Source of the DNA: a bacterium
GTDB taxonomy: Bacteria; Electryoneota; RPQS01
DNA length: 64,000 nucleotides
Assembly: GCA_013360195.1 (NCBI GenBank)
Contig: JABWCQ010000006.1
Coordinates: forward strand, 62,001-126,000
Direction: 5' to 3'
Part shown: positions 29,061 through 37,306 of the stretch, one piece after another
Position numbering within the stretch: position 1 is the stretch's first letter
How the letters are laid out: each line of letters starts with the position of its first letter
Position numbers and translations under genes: made by a program
The notes under the pieces: generated by a model
Told to the model about the DNA's origin: nothing
Databases searched by the model: none
What the model saw: the letters and a program-made list of their open reading frames with translations, nothing else

Positions 29061-30155
29061 TCAAAGCCATCTTTGACGCTTGAAGTATATCATCATTATG
29101 ACGGCCAGCACGGCCATCACCCCCAGCGCGGCAAAGTATCCGTATTGCCAGCGAAGTTCAGGCATGACATCGAAGTTCATTCCCCAGATGCCCGCCAGGA
29201 ATGTCAACGGCAGAAAGATTGTCGAAATGACCGTAAGCATCCGCACAACGTCGTTTTGCCTTAGCGACAACCGCGACAAATACACGTCTAACGATGCCGT
29301 CTCAAGATCACGAAGCGTGTCAATCGACTCGGCCACGTGCAGCGTGTGGTCATACACATCGCGAAAATAGGCTCTGGTCACCGGGTGCATCAACGGCGAT
29401 TCGCGCCGCTCAAGCGCGCTTAAGACGTCCCGCAGCGGCAGAATACTCTTTCGTAACAGCAAAAGCTCTTGCCGTGTCTCAAATATCTCCGGCAAAATCT
29501 CCTTGTCACCCGGTGTTTCGAGAACTTTTGTCTGCAGCACCTCAAGACGGTCATTCACGTCGTCTATCACGATGAAATACTGGTCCACAAGCATATCCAG
29601 CATCCGGTAGAGCAAATAGTCCGCGCCGTTTTGCCGCGTCAAGCCTTGACCTATCCGCAGCCGCTCCCGAATCACCGCAAATTCTGAAGGCGGCAACTCG
29701 CAAAATGTGAAAATGAAACCCGACCCGAGTGCAATCGCCACCTGTGCGTCATCGAGTACTCCGGTTTCCTTGTTGCGCTCAAAATCCCGCACGAACACGA
29801 TCAGCTGCTCGCCGTCTTCCTCGAGCTTCGTCCGCTGATTTGTGTTGGCAATGTCTTCGATAAGCAGCGGATGAAGTTTAAGAGCATGCCCCACCGCTTC
29901 CAGCAGTTTCGTGTCAGCAAGTCCCTCAAGGTCAATCCACTTTACCCCCGGCAAAGCCAGAAACGGTGCAATCTCCTGCGGGCTGTGTAGAATCCGCTCC
30001 TCGAAACTCCCCGTGTCGTACCGTATCGCGCGGAGAATCGGCCCAACCTTGCGCTCCACTCCGCCATACACCACGCTGCCGGGCGGCAATCCCGCCTTAT
30101 GCGAGCTTCGGGTGTGCTTTCTACGATGTTTGCCGTGTGATTTCTGCTGCGACAT
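29061..30155 (-). CDS. corA: CorA-family magnesium/cobalt transporter
   Basis: Divalent cation channel of 364 residues. A basic N-terminus (HGKHRRKHTRSSHK) precedes the cytoplasmic domain, with conserved VKWIDLEGLAD, HPLLIEDIANTNQRTKLE and YFIVIDDVNDRLEVL. Two C-terminal helices flank the selectivity motif GMN at about residue 325 (LAGIWGMNFDVMPE). It begins 9 bp after the zinc-ribbon membrane protein gene, so both are likely co-transcribed. Confidence 0.95.
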   Translation of the reverse strand: MSQQKSHGKHRRKHTRSSHKAGLPPGSVVYGGVERKVGPILRAIRYDTGSFEERILHSPQEIAPFLALPGVKWIDLEGLADTKLLEAVGHALKLHPLLIEDIANTNQRTKLEEDGEQLIVFVRDFERNKETGVLDDAQVAIALGSGFIFTFCELPPSEFAVIRERLRIGQGLTRQNGADYLLYRMLDMLVDQYFIVIDDVNDRLEVLQTKVLETPGDKEILPEIFETRQELLLLRKSILPLRDVLSALERRESPLMHPVTRAYFRDVYDHTLHVAESIDTLRDLETASLDVYLSRLSLRQNDVVRMLTVISTIFLPLTFLAGIWGMNFDVMPELRWQYGYFAALGVMAVLAVIMMIYFKRQRWL

Positions 30156-30164
30156 AGCGTGCCA

Positions 30165-30932
30165 TTAACCGGCCCGGCCGGTTGCCCGCATATACAGTTC
30201 CTTGAACATCGATACCAAGGTCGAATCCGCGAACCAATAATAAAGCCACTGATTCTGCATCATCCAATAGAAAATCAATGCCGCCACAGGAACCATGATA
30301 AGCACATAATATCCGTGGTGACGATGGTCAAGTCGTTCGCCCGCGCCGATTTCCGTCAAGAACGACCATACCCGCTCGTCTTCGTAATCAGGCTCCTGTA
30401 ATACGAGCGCCAGATAAGCCCACAATATCGCAATCGGCAGCGTGAACAACAGCACACTGGCCGGGAACATGACAAAGAACTGGTCGGCTCCAATCACAAA
30501 CAGCGCAAGCCCGAGTCCGAGAACCATGCCAATGACCGTGAAAATCTTGTACTGAGTAATCTGCGGCCGTTCGCGACGCAATATGCGCGGTGCTCCCAGC
30601 ATCAACGGTACATAAATCCGCGAGATGATGGAGGCAAATGCCGCCAGATAATACAGCGTCAGCGCGAACATGATTGGATGTGCGCTGATGAAATTCAAGA
30701 ATGACGAGTGTCGGCCTGCCAACTGACCGATCATGGCCCCAACCACACTGACAACCAGCAGTATAAAAAACCACCACCACTTTCCACGGTCCTCAAACCA
30801 CAACAACAATGTCCCGCGCTCGCTCTCGCTCTTGCGGCGAAGCGGTCGAAAACAGTGAGGACACTTCGACTTGAATCGGTGCTTCCAGGGAATGACTTTC
30901 AGGCAATGTGGGCAGAGCTTCTTGGAGGACAT
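30165..30932 (-). CDS. Zinc-ribbon membrane protein of unknown function
   Basis: A 255-residue protein starting with a zinc ribbon (CPHCLKVIPW...KCPHCFRPL, residues 7-37). Four to five hydrophobic helices follow (WWFFILLVVSVVGAMIG, IMFALTLYYLAAFASI, FTVIGMVLGLGLALFVIGA, VLLFTLPIAILWAYLAL, YYVLIMVPVAALIFYW). I chose the ATG at 30932; a TTG at 30947 is also possible. No ribosome site is obvious at either. It is 9 bp upstream of corA. The architecture recurs in uncharacterised membrane proteins and I assign no function. Confidence 0.72.
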   Translation of the reverse strand: MSSKKLCPHCLKVIPWKHRFKSKCPHCFRPLRRKSESERGTLLLWFEDRGKWWWFFILLVVSVVGAMIGQLAGRHSSFLNFISAHPIMFALTLYYLAAFASIISRIYVPLMLGAPRILRRERPQITQYKIFTVIGMVLGLGLALFVIGADQFFVMFPASVLLFTLPIAILWAYLALVLQEPDYEDERVWSFLTEIGAGERLDHRHHGYYVLIMVPVAALIFYWMMQNQWLYYWFADSTLVSMFKELYMRATGRAG

Positions 30933-31102
30933 GGTTCGCAGGGGCAATGTGAGCGGTTGAAACTCTCAGAGGAGCTTAGAATTAAATAAAATAGCCACTC
31001 CGCGCCGAATATGCAAATTCCATCTGTCCCTCAGCATTAGTCGTGGTGAGGGTGGTTCACGGGATTTCAAATACCTCAGAGTACGCCACCCTTCCATGCG
31101 AT

Positions 31103-31181
31103 CCGCCAACACACAAATCTGCCAACTCTGCCTGCCAAAATCGCACATTCTCTGCCAATTCAGCATAACTCCTCTGCCAAC
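31103..31181 (+). repeat. Five direct TCTGCCAA-like repeats upstream of the hsp20 promoter
   Basis: Copies are CCGCCAAC (31103), TCTGCCAAC (31118), CCTGCCAAA (31131), TCTGCCAAT (31151) and TCTGCCAAC (31173). The distances between GCCA cores are 16, 13, 20 and 22 bases. They lie about 90-165 bases upstream of the predicted sigma-54 start, where enhancer-binding activators usually bind. Their reverse complement TTGGCAG resembles a sigma-54 -24 box. Confidence 0.55.
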
Positions 31182-31242
31182 TCAACAGAGTCATCTTGAA
31201 TCAATTTCTGCGTAAATAAATATAAATCAAATATATAAAAAA

Positions 31243-31259
31243 TTGGCACTGCCGTTGCA
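31243..31259 (+). promoter_or_regulatory. Sigma-54 (RpoN) -24/-12 promoter of hsp20
   Basis: TTGGCACTGCCGTTGCA matches the -24/-12 consensus TGGCAC-N5-TTGC with exactly 10 bases between GG (31245-31246) and GC (31257-31258). The predicted start is near 31270, about 60 bases before the hsp20 ATG, in the right orientation. Confidence 0.75.
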
Positions 31260-31328
31260 AAATGGGTCAGTGTAAGCAACTTTCAAGAAACCATCAATCA
31301 AATAACAGCTGAAGAACTGGAGAAAACC

Positions 31329-31766
31329 ATGAAAATCACGAAGTACATTCCCCGTACGATGGAACAGTCGTTCCCCCTGAACAACCTTGATGAAGTCCTG
31401 AGTGACCTCATGGGCTGGAACAAGGGCAGTGTCATGCGCAGTTGGGCACCCGATGTGGACATCGCTGAAAATCATGACAGCTATGAAATCCATGCGGAGC
31501 TCCCGGGCATGCGCGAAGAGGACATCAACATCACGTTGAACAACAATGTCCTCACCATTTCCGGCGAGAAAAAGCGTGAAGTCAAGGAAGAGAAGGACAA
31601 CTTCGTCCGCGTTGAGCGCAGCTACGGCCGCTTCGAAAGAAGCTTCAGCCTGCCCAACAATATCGTCGGAGACCGCGTTGCGGCCAACTACGCCGATGGC
31701 GTCTTGAGGATCACCCTTCCCAAGGCGGAAGAGGCCAAGAGCCGCACCATCAAGGTATCCAAGTAA
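31329..31766 (+). CDS. Small heat-shock protein, Hsp20/alpha-crystallin family
   Basis: Holdase chaperone of 145 residues. The alpha-crystallin domain spans about residues 38-140 (DVDIAENHDSYEIHAELPGM, EDINITLNNNVLTISGEKK, FERSFSLPNNIVGDRVAANYADGVLRITLPK). The family A-x-x-x-N-G-V-L motif is replaced by AANYADGVLRI, and the terminal IKVSK is an IxV-like motif (IKV). GGAG lies about 9 bases before the ATG. It is monocistronic, with a hairpin at 31860. The upstream sigma-54 promoter and repeats suggest activator-dependent induction rather than classical sigma-32 or CIRCE control. Confidence 0.95.
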   Translation: MKITKYIPRTMEQSFPLNNLDEVLSDLMGWNKGSVMRSWAPDVDIAENHDSYEIHAELPGMREEDINITLNNNVLTISGEKKREVKEEKDNFVRVERSYGRFERSFSLPNNIVGDRVAANYADGVLRITLPKAEEAKSRTIKVSK

Positions 31767-31859
31767 TCTCCTGTCGCCGTCGCGTGTCGAAGGACCTGCG
31801 GCGGCTGACTCTGAACACAGTTGCCTTCTCCCGGCGGGGGAGAGGTTCCACATAAATAA

Positions 31860-31889
31860 GCGCGCCGGCCCGAGGGGGGACCGGCGCGC
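31860..31889. terminator. GC-rich hairpin between hsp20 and the VWA protein gene
   Basis: Stem GCGCGCCGG paired with CCGGCGCGC around a 12-base loop. It separates convergent genes. The T-tract is weak on the plus strand and moderate on the minus strand (TTATTTATG), so termination is probable but not certain. Confidence 0.5.
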
Positions 31890-31967
31890 CAAAACCCATC
31901 ACCGAGGTGCGAAAATTCTTTCACACCTGTCTCCTGCAAGAAACGAAGATAAACTTCTGATTCCTGG

Positions 31968-34900
31968 CTATTTCAGAAGTAACATCTTCTGCCGCGTCGC
32001 ATACACTCCTGCGACCATATGGCAGAAGTAGACTCCGCTGGCCAACCCCTCTCCGCCAAACGACACTTCGTGCCGTCCAGCGTCAAATCGCCCATTCACG
32101 AGTTCCGCAACCCGCCGGCCACTGACATCGTAAACCGTCAGCACAACGTCGTTCGCTTCGGGCAAATCAAATCCAATTGTCGTTGTGCCGTTAAACGGAT
32201 TCGGATAATTCGGCAGCAGCGCATATCCGCTGCTTACTTCGGGCTGCGCAAGCGGCATCGCGGTTGCCGATGCCAACTCTTCGCGCGATCCGCTCATGTC
32301 TGTGACCACCAGCGAGTACCGGTACACGCGGCCTTGCTCGACATAGGTGTCAAGCCACTCGTAACTGCTGCCGGTAGGAGCATTCGTGGCCGGGATAACG
32401 CTCATCAGCGCGCCGTCGCGCAATATCTCGAATCGCTCAAGCTGTGACTCCGATGCGGTACTCCAAACCACTCGCACCTGCTCATATTCCGGAATGGCAT
32501 CGAAGCTTGCCAGCTCGACCGGAAACACATAATCCATGCACAGCCGTACGCAGCCCGGCAAGGTCATGTAGATTTCATTCTCCCAGCATTCGCCATTGCG
32601 AACCCACCCGTTTGGATTGAGCACCCCCTGTCCCGGGGCACATCCGCCCTGACATTGGCCATAAATTCCTGCGGCGGGCGGTGTCGAAAAAGCTCCACTC
32701 GGTCTGCAGATGGAAACTGGAACAGGCACCGTATCGCAGAGCTGGACACAAATACACTCCCAATAATAATAGCCGCTGATTTCCCGGAAAATCCCATCGC
32801 TTGACTCGCAGCCGCATGCGGGAACTGAGATATCTATGTTGCGACTTGAGGCCGTGTCGCTATCGGCGGCAATAAAGGCTGTAAACCGGATCAGTCCCCC
32901 AAGAGTATTGGGATCGATCGTTACCGTGAATGTCACGGTTCGCTGTTCGCCTTGGGATAGTGAACCTAAGTCCACACTTTGCGATCCTACAACAAAGCCT
33001 GAACCGCCAGCTCCGCTTCCTCCTCCAAGAAGCATTCTTGCACCCGTCACGTCACAGGCGGAATTGTTGAACGCGACAACCATTATGTCAAACGTTGTGG
33101 GCACAATTTCGTCATTCACACAGCTCAACTGCGGCGTACTATGGCTTGTCATCACGACGCTGAACTGCGGCACATTCACACACAGATTCCGGCTGAGAAG
33201 TGTATCACCGTCCAGCAGCAAAAAGGCTCGGAAATTGATACACCCGCCGACCCGTGTCGGTGAGATGTCCACCGTGAAATAGACCATGGTCGAATCGCCC
33301 GGCTCAAGCATGCCGGTGCTCACCTGCGCTGCTGATTCCACGGTGCCTGTTCCCCCAGGCCCGAAGCCGCTGGCCATGACCACACTGCCCAGCGATGTCG
33401 CGCACTCTGAATCGTTGCGAACCGTGACACCGATTTCAAATGTCGTTGGCGTGACTCCGTCCCCGTCACATTCAAGAATCGGGACGTGTGCCTGACTGAA
33501 AACAAGTGAGGTCACGGGAATATTGACACACACCGTGCGCGTGCCTACGGTATCTGCGCCGTTCAATAAATAGGCCGTGAAGTGGATACAGCCGCCCGCT
33601 TCCGCCGGAGTGATTGTGACCGTAAAGCTCGCGTCCACTGTGTCACCGGGCTGGACGACTCCAAGACTGAACGGATTAACCGAGTTCACCGTTCCCGTGC
33701 CGCCCGGACCGGAGCCTTCACTTAGGGCCAGCCCGCCGTCTGCCACGGCAACTTCAGAACGGTTCACCACCGAAACCGTTATGTCAAAAGTTGATGGAGT
33801 TATCTCATCGTTAAAGCACGTGATGTCCGGTAGTGAATCGTCCACCATCGCCAGACGCATCCGTCCGCACTGCTGAATGATGTCCCCGATGGATTCGGCA
33901 ATACCAGCACCGTTATGGGACAACACATACAATCCGCCGGTCGTTTCAGCGTAGTCCCGCATTACCGCATTCGTTACCGGATTTATTGCAGAGGAGTACA
34001 CGTAAACAGGTGATATGTACACCTCGGCACTGAGTGCTTCCAGTGCGACTTCATGCGCGAATGCAGAATCTGCTGCCTGATGTGCGTCATCACAACCGCC
34101 GTTCGGAGCATCGGTTATTAGCACAACCACTTTTGAGGCCGATGGCCGGAACGGCACGGAAAATCCCGCACCGCTCACGCATGTTCCATTCCCCGAGATG
34201 ATTTCTTCAAGGGCAATATCGGAGGCCTCCGGTGAACCGTTGCCTCCACCGGCATCCAGTGTGCCGATGGCCGCGTCAACTGCTTCGAGATTATCTGTCA
34301 ACGGATGAATAACAGTGACAACATCGCGGAAAACGACTAAAGCCACCCGCAAATCCTGATTCGCGGCTTCCGCCGCCGTGGCAAGTATCTGATGCGACTC
34401 TTCGCGCACCGCGTCAATCTCATAGGACATTGAGCCGGTTACGTCAATCGCCAATACCAAATCCATCGGACCGCAAGCCGAACTGTCTCCCTCAAACGTG
34501 CAAGGATCAGCGCACGAGCCGCCTTCCGTCCACTCGCCTTCAAGAGTGAACAGACACGGTTTCTGCAACAGATTCTCCACACAATTCGAGATGTTCCCTT
34601 CCCGGTAACAACAGCGGCCGGTCGGGCAGGGATTTGCTTCGCATGTCGCTTCCGCGTCCCAGAATCCGCCGATTGCTGCGCAATCATCCAAGGTCGTGTT
34701 CTCGCAGGCCGCCGAGTCCCCCTGCATGTAGCAGCAACGTCCCGGCACACACGGCTGGACGGTGAACAGAAACTTTCCGCACGTGTTCGCTCCGCCTTCT
34801 ATGGTCACATACACCGGCCCGGCTTGAACCCACAGACAGCCCGCAAGTGAATTCGTGCCGCAAAAGTCGTCGTTTGAGCCTATCTCCGAACCGCAGGGGG

Positions 34901-35288
34901 AATATCCGACAAAGATATACGTATCGAACGATGAGCCGCAGAGCGAAAACGACCAGTTACCACTGGTCGGAATTTCCAAAGCCAACACGACATCTTCCGT
35001 TGCCAGAAGGCCGCAATCGTTCCCCTGACCGCACGTTCCGCCCTTCACCGAAGAGGGCAAACGACGGCCAAAGCGAGGACGAGAGCCGTCCCCGGCCTCT
35101 ATCTCGCCGTCACCGTCATAAAAACGAATTTCGACCGGAATGATTTCGTCTTCCGCCTGCTCATTGTCTTCACCCGGGTATATAACCTGAGCATTGTCGG
35201 CAATCGCCGTCAGTGAGCCGCAAAGACACATCATGCCGCAGAGGAATCCGGTACCAAGCCAAGATGCAAACCGTAATAGCCCGTCCAT
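31968..35288 (-). CDS. Secreted von Willebrand factor A protein with triplicated Ig-like repeats and sorting tail
   Basis: I chose the ATG at 35288 because GGAGG lies about 8 bases upstream; this gives 1106 residues and a signal peptide (FLCGMMCLCGSLTAIA). A PPC-like beta domain comes first, then two Cys-rich GRCCY modules. A VWA domain has a MIDAS-like DVTGSMS near residue 281. Three tandem repeats of about 110 residues follow, each opening with a Cys-containing CxxDxxxPxTFDI strand and carrying a GPGGTGTV loop. A fibronectin-like module (VELASFDAIPE), a FlgD-like fold (NYPNPFNGTTTIGF) and the tail KMLLLK end the protein. Adhesion to a ligand or surface is inferred. Confidence 0.85.
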   Translation of the reverse strand: MDGLLRFASWLGTGFLCGMMCLCGSLTAIADNAQVIYPGEDNEQAEDEIIPVEIRFYDGDGEIEAGDGSRPRFGRRLPSSVKGGTCGQGNDCGLLATEDVVLALEIPTSGNWSFSLCGSSFDTYIFVGYSPCGSEIGSNDDFCGTNSLAGCLWVQAGPVYVTIEGGANTCGKFLFTVQPCVPGRCCYMQGDSAACENTTLDDCAAIGGFWDAEATCEANPCPTGRCCYREGNISNCVENLLQKPCLFTLEGEWTEGGSCADPCTFEGDSSACGPMDLVLAIDVTGSMSYEIDAVREESHQILATAAEAANQDLRVALVVFRDVVTVIHPLTDNLEAVDAAIGTLDAGGGNGSPEASDIALEEIISGNGTCVSGAGFSVPFRPSASKVVVLITDAPNGGCDDAHQAADSAFAHEVALEALSAEVYISPVYVYSSAINPVTNAVMRDYAETTGGLYVLSHNGAGIAESIGDIIQQCGRMRLAMVDDSLPDITCFNDEITPSTFDITVSVVNRSEVAVADGGLALSEGSGPGGTGTVNSVNPFSLGVVQPGDTVDASFTVTITPAEAGGCIHFTAYLLNGADTVGTRTVCVNIPVTSLVFSQAHVPILECDGDGVTPTTFEIGVTVRNDSECATSLGSVVMASGFGPGGTGTVESAAQVSTGMLEPGDSTMVYFTVDISPTRVGGCINFRAFLLLDGDTLLSRNLCVNVPQFSVVMTSHSTPQLSCVNDEIVPTTFDIMVVAFNNSACDVTGARMLLGGGSGAGGSGFVVGSQSVDLGSLSQGEQRTVTFTVTIDPNTLGGLIRFTAFIAADSDTASSRNIDISVPACGCESSDGIFREISGYYYWECICVQLCDTVPVPVSICRPSGAFSTPPAAGIYGQCQGGCAPGQGVLNPNGWVRNGECWENEIYMTLPGCVRLCMDYVFPVELASFDAIPEYEQVRVVWSTASESQLERFEILRDGALMSVIPATNAPTGSSYEWLDTYVEQGRVYRYSLVVTDMSGSREELASATAMPLAQPEVSSGYALLPNYPNPFNGTTTIGFDLPEANDVVLTVYDVSGRRVAELVNGRFDAGRHEVSFGGEGLASGVYFCHMVAGVYATRQKMLLLK

Positions 35289-35453
35289 CCTGCCCTCCAA
35301 GTTTCTGCTGCAATAAGGTACAGCTAATCTACGCTGAGAGTCAAGCAGAAACTTGCATGGCGGCATTTGCTTCAAAAGCAGTGACCCGCACCTGTGCCCT
35401 TGTAAATCTGACCAAACAGGTGTACATTTCGGCTACCAAACCAAGGAGCTGCT

Positions 35454-35891
35454 ATGGGAAACTTACTGAATGAGTCCGACCGCAAGGAACTCAGCAACCG
35501 CCTTGCCCGACTAACACCGGATGCCAAACCGCTCTGGGGCAAAATGACTCCCGGACATTTGCTCGCGCATCTGATAGACCTGTTCGAAGTCACTTTTGCC
35601 GAGCGTCCTGTCACCGTGCGCAAAGGCTTGATGAACTCCGCGTTCGGCAGATGGATGCTGTCCACCATGCCGCTTCCAAAAAACGCGAAAACCGATCCCG
35701 AATATCTGAAACGACCCGTGGGTAATTTTGAGCAGGACAAAGCGAAAGTGCAAGACTACATTCAACGTTTTGCGGCACCCGAAAAATTCACCTTCGGTGC
35801 CAGTCCATGGGTCGGACAAATGACACCCGAGCAATGGGCTAAATCCCATTATACGCATCTGGCGCATCACCTTAAGCAGTTTAATCTCTGA
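35454..35891 (+). CDS. DUF1569 protein, DinB-like fold (copy 1)
   Basis: A 145-residue protein. It has the DUF1569 pattern WGKMTPGHLLAHLIDLFEV near the start and the His-rich C-terminal helix HYTHLAHHLKQF. DinB-like proteins are four-helix bundles that often bind a metal with three His and are implicated in thiol (bacillithiol/mycothiol) chemistry; the activity of DUF1569 members is unknown. AAGGAG lies 6 bases before the ATG. The next gene is a paralogue of the same length, 12 bp downstream. Confidence 0.85.
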   Translation: MGNLLNESDRKELSNRLARLTPDAKPLWGKMTPGHLLAHLIDLFEVTFAERPVTVRKGLMNSAFGRWMLSTMPLPKNAKTDPEYLKRPVGNFEQDKAKVQDYIQRFAAPEKFTFGASPWVGQMTPEQWAKSHYTHLAHHLKQFNL

Positions 35892-35903
35892 TTCTGCCAC
35901 ACC

Positions 35904-36347
35904 ATGAAATCACTATTTGACAGTCAGCCGAGGGAAGAAATTTTGAGACGACTGGAAAACCTGCATGCGGACTCCAAGGCGAAATGGGGGAAGTTCGATG
36001 CCGGTCGAATGCTCGCCCATGTGATTGATACTTTTGAAGCCTGTTTTGCAGAGCGAAGAATTACGGTCAGCAAGAACATGTTCAACACCGTTATTGGCCG
36101 CTGGATGGTCATCGACGGCCCCGTTCCCTGGCCGAAGGGAGCACCGACTTCACCCGAGTTGTTTGTGACACAGCCCGGGGAATTTCTGCACGATAAACAG
36201 CGCGTCATTGAATACATCAAGCGGCTTGAAAAAGGCCCCAATCAGACCTTTGGCCCAAGCCCCTATCTCGGCAAACTAACACCCGGCCAGTGGTCAAGAC
36301 TGCACTATCGTCATCTGGACCATCACCTGAAACAGTTTGGTTTGTAA
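35904..36347 (+). CDS. DUF1569 protein, DinB-like fold (copy 2)
   Basis: A 147-residue paralogue of the preceding gene, aligning end to end: WGKFDAGRMLAHVIDTFEACFAER matches copy 1, GRWMVIDG matches GRWMLSTM, and HYRHLDHHLKQFGL matches HYTHLAHHLKQFNL. It lies 12 bp after copy 1 in the same direction, so this is a tandem duplication. The divergent middle segment suggests different ligands. It ends just before a strong terminator. Confidence 0.85.
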   Translation: MKSLFDSQPREEILRRLENLHADSKAKWGKFDAGRMLAHVIDTFEACFAERRITVSKNMFNTVIGRWMVIDGPVPWPKGAPTSPELFVTQPGEFLHDKQRVIEYIKRLEKGPNQTFGPSPYLGKLTPGQWSRLHYRHLDHHLKQFGL

Positions 36348-36353
36348 AACAAG

Positions 36354-36378
36354 AAACCCGCATTTTACTGCGGGTTTT
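36354..36378. terminator. Bidirectional terminator between DUF1569 pair and purC
   Basis: Stem AAACCCGCA paired with TGCGGGTTT, loop TTTTAC, with TTTT on the plus side and a T-rich run on the minus side. It separates convergent genes. Confidence 0.85.
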
Positions 36379-36398
36379 GAATGAAAGAACGTGACGAA

Positions 36399-37262
36399 CT
36401 ACGCCATCAGCTTGCGCGCGATTTCCTCGTAGGCTGCGGCCGTCTTCTGTACGATATCGGCCGGCAGCTGCGGCCCCGGAGGCGTCTTGTCCCAATCGAG
36501 TGTTTCAAGGTAGTTGCGCACTATCTGTTTGTCGAAACTTCTCTGGTCGCGTCCCGGTGCATAATCGTCCGCAGGCCAGAAGCGCGAGCTGTCGGGAGTC
36601 AGCACTTCATCGCACAGACACAATTCACCGTCGATAATACCAAATTCAAACTTCGTGTCCGCTATCAGGATTCCCCTTTTCCGCGCAAAGTCACGGCCGG
36701 ATGAGTAAATCTCGATAGACAGGTCGCGCAGTTTCGTGCCCATTTCCACTCCAACAATGTCGCACATCCGCGCGAAATCAATGTTTTCGTCGTGCCCCGA
36801 AGTTGCCTTCGTGGCGGGGGTGAACAGCGGCTCGGGAAACTGCGCGCAGTGTTCGAGTCCTTCCGGCAACTTGTGTCCGCACACCGCGCCCGTTTTCTTG
36901 TAGTCCTTCCAGCCTGAGCCGGTGATAAATCCGCGCACTACACACTCCACCGGCAGCATCTCGGCCTTCTTCACCACTTCCACCTGTCCGGGCGACGTGT
37001 CGCTCAGTGAAGCGGAAAATTCGCGCGCAAAGTCACTGTAATCCTTGTCGGCGATGTGATTCCCGCACAGCGATTTGAAACGCGTCATCCAGAAACGGGT
37101 AAGCTCATTGAGAGTTGAGCCCTTGTTCGGAATCGGTGTCGGCAGAACAACATCAAACGCCGAGACGCGATTTGAAGTCACAAACACCAGATGACGGTCG
37201 TCAAATTCGTAAATGTCACGGACCTTGCCGCGACCGAGCAGAGGCAGAGCAACTGTGTTCAT
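36399..37262 (-). CDS. purC: Phosphoribosylaminoimidazole-succinocarboxamide synthase
   Basis: Purine synthesis enzyme joining CAIR and aspartate with ATP to SAICAR. The chosen ATG at 37262 gives 287 residues and starts exactly at the family N-terminus (LPLLGRGKVRDIYEFDD, TSNRVSAFDVVLPTPIPNKG). SAICAR signatures are VECVVRGFITGSGWKDY, CDEVLTPDSSRFWP and SFDKQIVRNYLE. The frame is open for 71 codons upstream, but that region overlaps the TauE-like gene and is not PurC-like. It follows the TauE-like gene by 44 bp. Confidence 0.95.
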   Translation of the reverse strand: MNTVALPLLGRGKVRDIYEFDDRHLVFVTSNRVSAFDVVLPTPIPNKGSTLNELTRFWMTRFKSLCGNHIADKDYSDFAREFSASLSDTSPGQVEVVKKAEMLPVECVVRGFITGSGWKDYKKTGAVCGHKLPEGLEHCAQFPEPLFTPATKATSGHDENIDFARMCDIVGVEMGTKLRDLSIEIYSSGRDFARKRGILIADTKFEFGIIDGELCLCDEVLTPDSSRFWPADDYAPGRDQRSFDKQIVRNYLETLDWDKTPPGPQLPADIVQKTAAAYEEIARKLMA

Positions 37263-37306
37263 AAATTTACAAGAGAGTGGAAAAGGGGATTGCGGGAAAA
37301 GGTGGA

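Larger units (their letters stand above)
30933..31328. other. 396-bp divergent intergenic region upstream of hsp20
   Basis: Non-coding. It holds the TGCCAA direct repeats (31103-31181), an AT-rich stretch (31195-31242) and a sigma-54 promoter (31243-31259), each listed separately. No tRNA or small ORF with a ribosome site was seen. Confidence 0.7.

Noticed and set aside
29059-29078. Perfect 8-pair hairpin CGTCAAAG-CCAT-CTTTGACG at the corA stop
   Set aside because: It overlaps the last codons of corA and has no T-run, so I did not call it a terminator.
31143-31158. Minus-strand sigma-54-like element TTGGCAGAGAATGTGC
   Set aside because: GG-N10-GC spacing is right but the -12 part deviates and it lies about 200 bp from the zinc-ribbon gene, so I kept it only as a comment within the hsp20 finding.
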